Shown: piece by piece, positions 63,198 through 64,000 of the stretch
Position numbering within the stretch: the first letter of the stretch is position 1
Layout: the number at the start of each line of letters is the position of its first letter
Assembly (NCBI GenBank): GCA_029210265.1
Contig: JARGNP010000006.1
Span: 33,330 to 97,329 of the forward strand
DNA from: Legionellaceae bacterium
GTDB taxonomy: Bacteria > Pseudomonadota > Gammaproteobacteria > Legionellales > Legionellaceae
DNA length: 64,000 bases
Direction of reading: 5' to 3'
The notes under the pieces: model-generated
The model's database searches: none
The model's input: only the letters and a program-made list of their open reading frames with translations
Told to the model about the DNA's origin: nothing
Program-made: the position numbers and the translations under genes

Positions 63198-63304
63198 ATA
63201 TTCACATATTCAATACATAGGTGTGTTTTATTATATACCAACAAGTGAATTAAATCGACGTGTGGTGGTTTTTTTGTCGTAACAAAGTGAAAATATCTCT
63301 TAGT

Positions 63305-63967
63305 TTAGGGAGAATCGAGTGATGATGTATCTGAGTTGGACTCTACATCTGAATCAGTGTCTGAGAGTGTGTCGTTTGAATCCAATCTGGTTTTTTTGTT
63401 GATGGTTGGGTTGGTATAATCATCTAACGCTCGTTTTATTTTTTTTGTATCGGTTGAATGTATCAACTGATCAACTTCAAGTATCAACGTATCAATGTTG
63501 ATGTTAAGGCAGTTCTGTGCTCGCAAAAAAATATCTTGAATTGATTCATCTTCGTCTTCATCGGGTAAATAGACATCACTTAAAGATTGCGCCACACGCT
63601 CACAATATCTCATGACCCGATCATGCTGAGTAAAAGCTTTGTTACATCGGGTTGCATGCCAAAGCACGGAGTCACACATGTCACGAAGATCGACGAGTCG
63701 AGAAATTTGCCATGTTTGATAGGCCGTTATATTTTGAGGTCCTTCGTTTGGATACGGTATATCACCAATATGTTTGAAATCAATAAAGATAAGTTTTTGG
63801 AATTGTTGTGATAAAACAATGTTACTTGAAGTCAAATCACCATGTGTTAACTTTCTATCATGCAGTACTTTAACAAAATATAAATAAGGGTTCACTAGGT
63901 TTCGGTAGATGTCCGTTTGAGTTTGAAGCCAAGGTGGCGGCTCTGTATCCTCAGGAATCCCCTCATA
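63305..63967 (-). pseudogene. 3' part of a protein kinase-like gene, broken upstream
   Basis: From the GTG at 63895 the frame gives 196 residues; the frame stays open back to 63967 without a start codon. The catalytic loop LTHGDLTSSNIVL and the IFIDFKH (DFG-like) segment are at its very beginning, so the entire N-lobe is missing. Just upstream, an in-frame TAA (63968-63970) separates it from codons reading VWKDILCAI, which could be the end of that N-lobe. I infer a nonsense mutation or other break. The C-terminal third is rich in Asp and Ser (DTDSDVESNSDTSSLDS). If intact in relatives it would be a candidate effector kinase. Confidence 0.55.
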
Positions 63968-64000
63968 TTAAATAGCACATAAAATATCCTTCCAAACACC

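Overview
The window looks like a chromosomal segment of an intracellular gammaproteobacterium of the order Legionellales (Legionella/Coxiella/Aquicella/Berkiella-like). The key evidence is a compact block of Dot/Icm type IVB secretion genes (icmX, icmW, icmV, dotA, dotB, dotC, dotD; about 29.8-38.1 kb). Around it lie many genes with eukaryotic-type domains of the kind that Dot/Icm systems export. Housekeeping genes are typically gammaproteobacterial (sspAB, hda, dbpA, rsgA, tsaE-amidase-mutL-miaA). I see no transposase, phage, tRNA, rRNA or CRISPR array.

Layout. 0-3.8 kb: 3' end of an astacin-type zinc protease (compare the Legionella effector LegP), then pepN and aroE. 3.8-8.7 kb, accessory: a protein with a U-box-like E3 domain, one ankyrin-like unit and a C-terminal CaaX box; a membrane protein; a papain-like permuted amidase gene split by a palindrome-rich insertion; and an Xre/MbcA-RES toxin-antitoxin pair behind a perfect 16-bp palindrome. 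8.7-11.2 kb: rsgA (apparently with an ATT start) and dbpA. 11.3-19.2 kb, accessory: a kinase-like protein, an ankyrin protein, a DUF924 protein, a large membrane protein, small exported or membrane proteins and a pilin-like protein. 19.2-29.8 kb: patatin-like lipase, hda, pgsA, rplM-rpsI, sspAB, tsaE-ami-mutL-miaA, a CHCC zinc finger and a family 9 glycosyltransferase. 29.8-39.4 kb: the Dot/Icm block plus a membrane protein of unknown role. 39.7-53.7 kb, metabolism: tkt-gap-pgk, a ProQ-family RNA chaperone, dapB, a beta-alanine/valine semialdehyde catabolic set (mmsB, mmsA, omega-aminotransferase), an AMP-phosphorylase-like enzyme overlapping a PRPP-synthetase-like enzyme, and an exported Ntn (choloylglycine-type) hydrolase. 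53.8-64 kb, accessory and effector-like: a lipase-like membrane protein, a small membrane protein, a mitochondrial-carrier-family protein behind a leader that may hide its ribosome binding site, a 1,858-residue protein with a SecA-like ATPase core, and the 3' part of a broken kinase-like gene.

How they fit together. The Dot/Icm genes encode the ATPase (DotB), outer-membrane lipoproteins (DotC, DotD), inner-membrane and periplasmic parts (DotA, IcmV, IcmX) and an adaptor (IcmW). The eukaryotic-like proteins on either side (U-box/CaaX, kinase, ankyrin, mitochondrial carrier, lipase, SecA-like) are plausible substrates. That is inference from domain type and context; no translocation signal can be proven from sequence alone.
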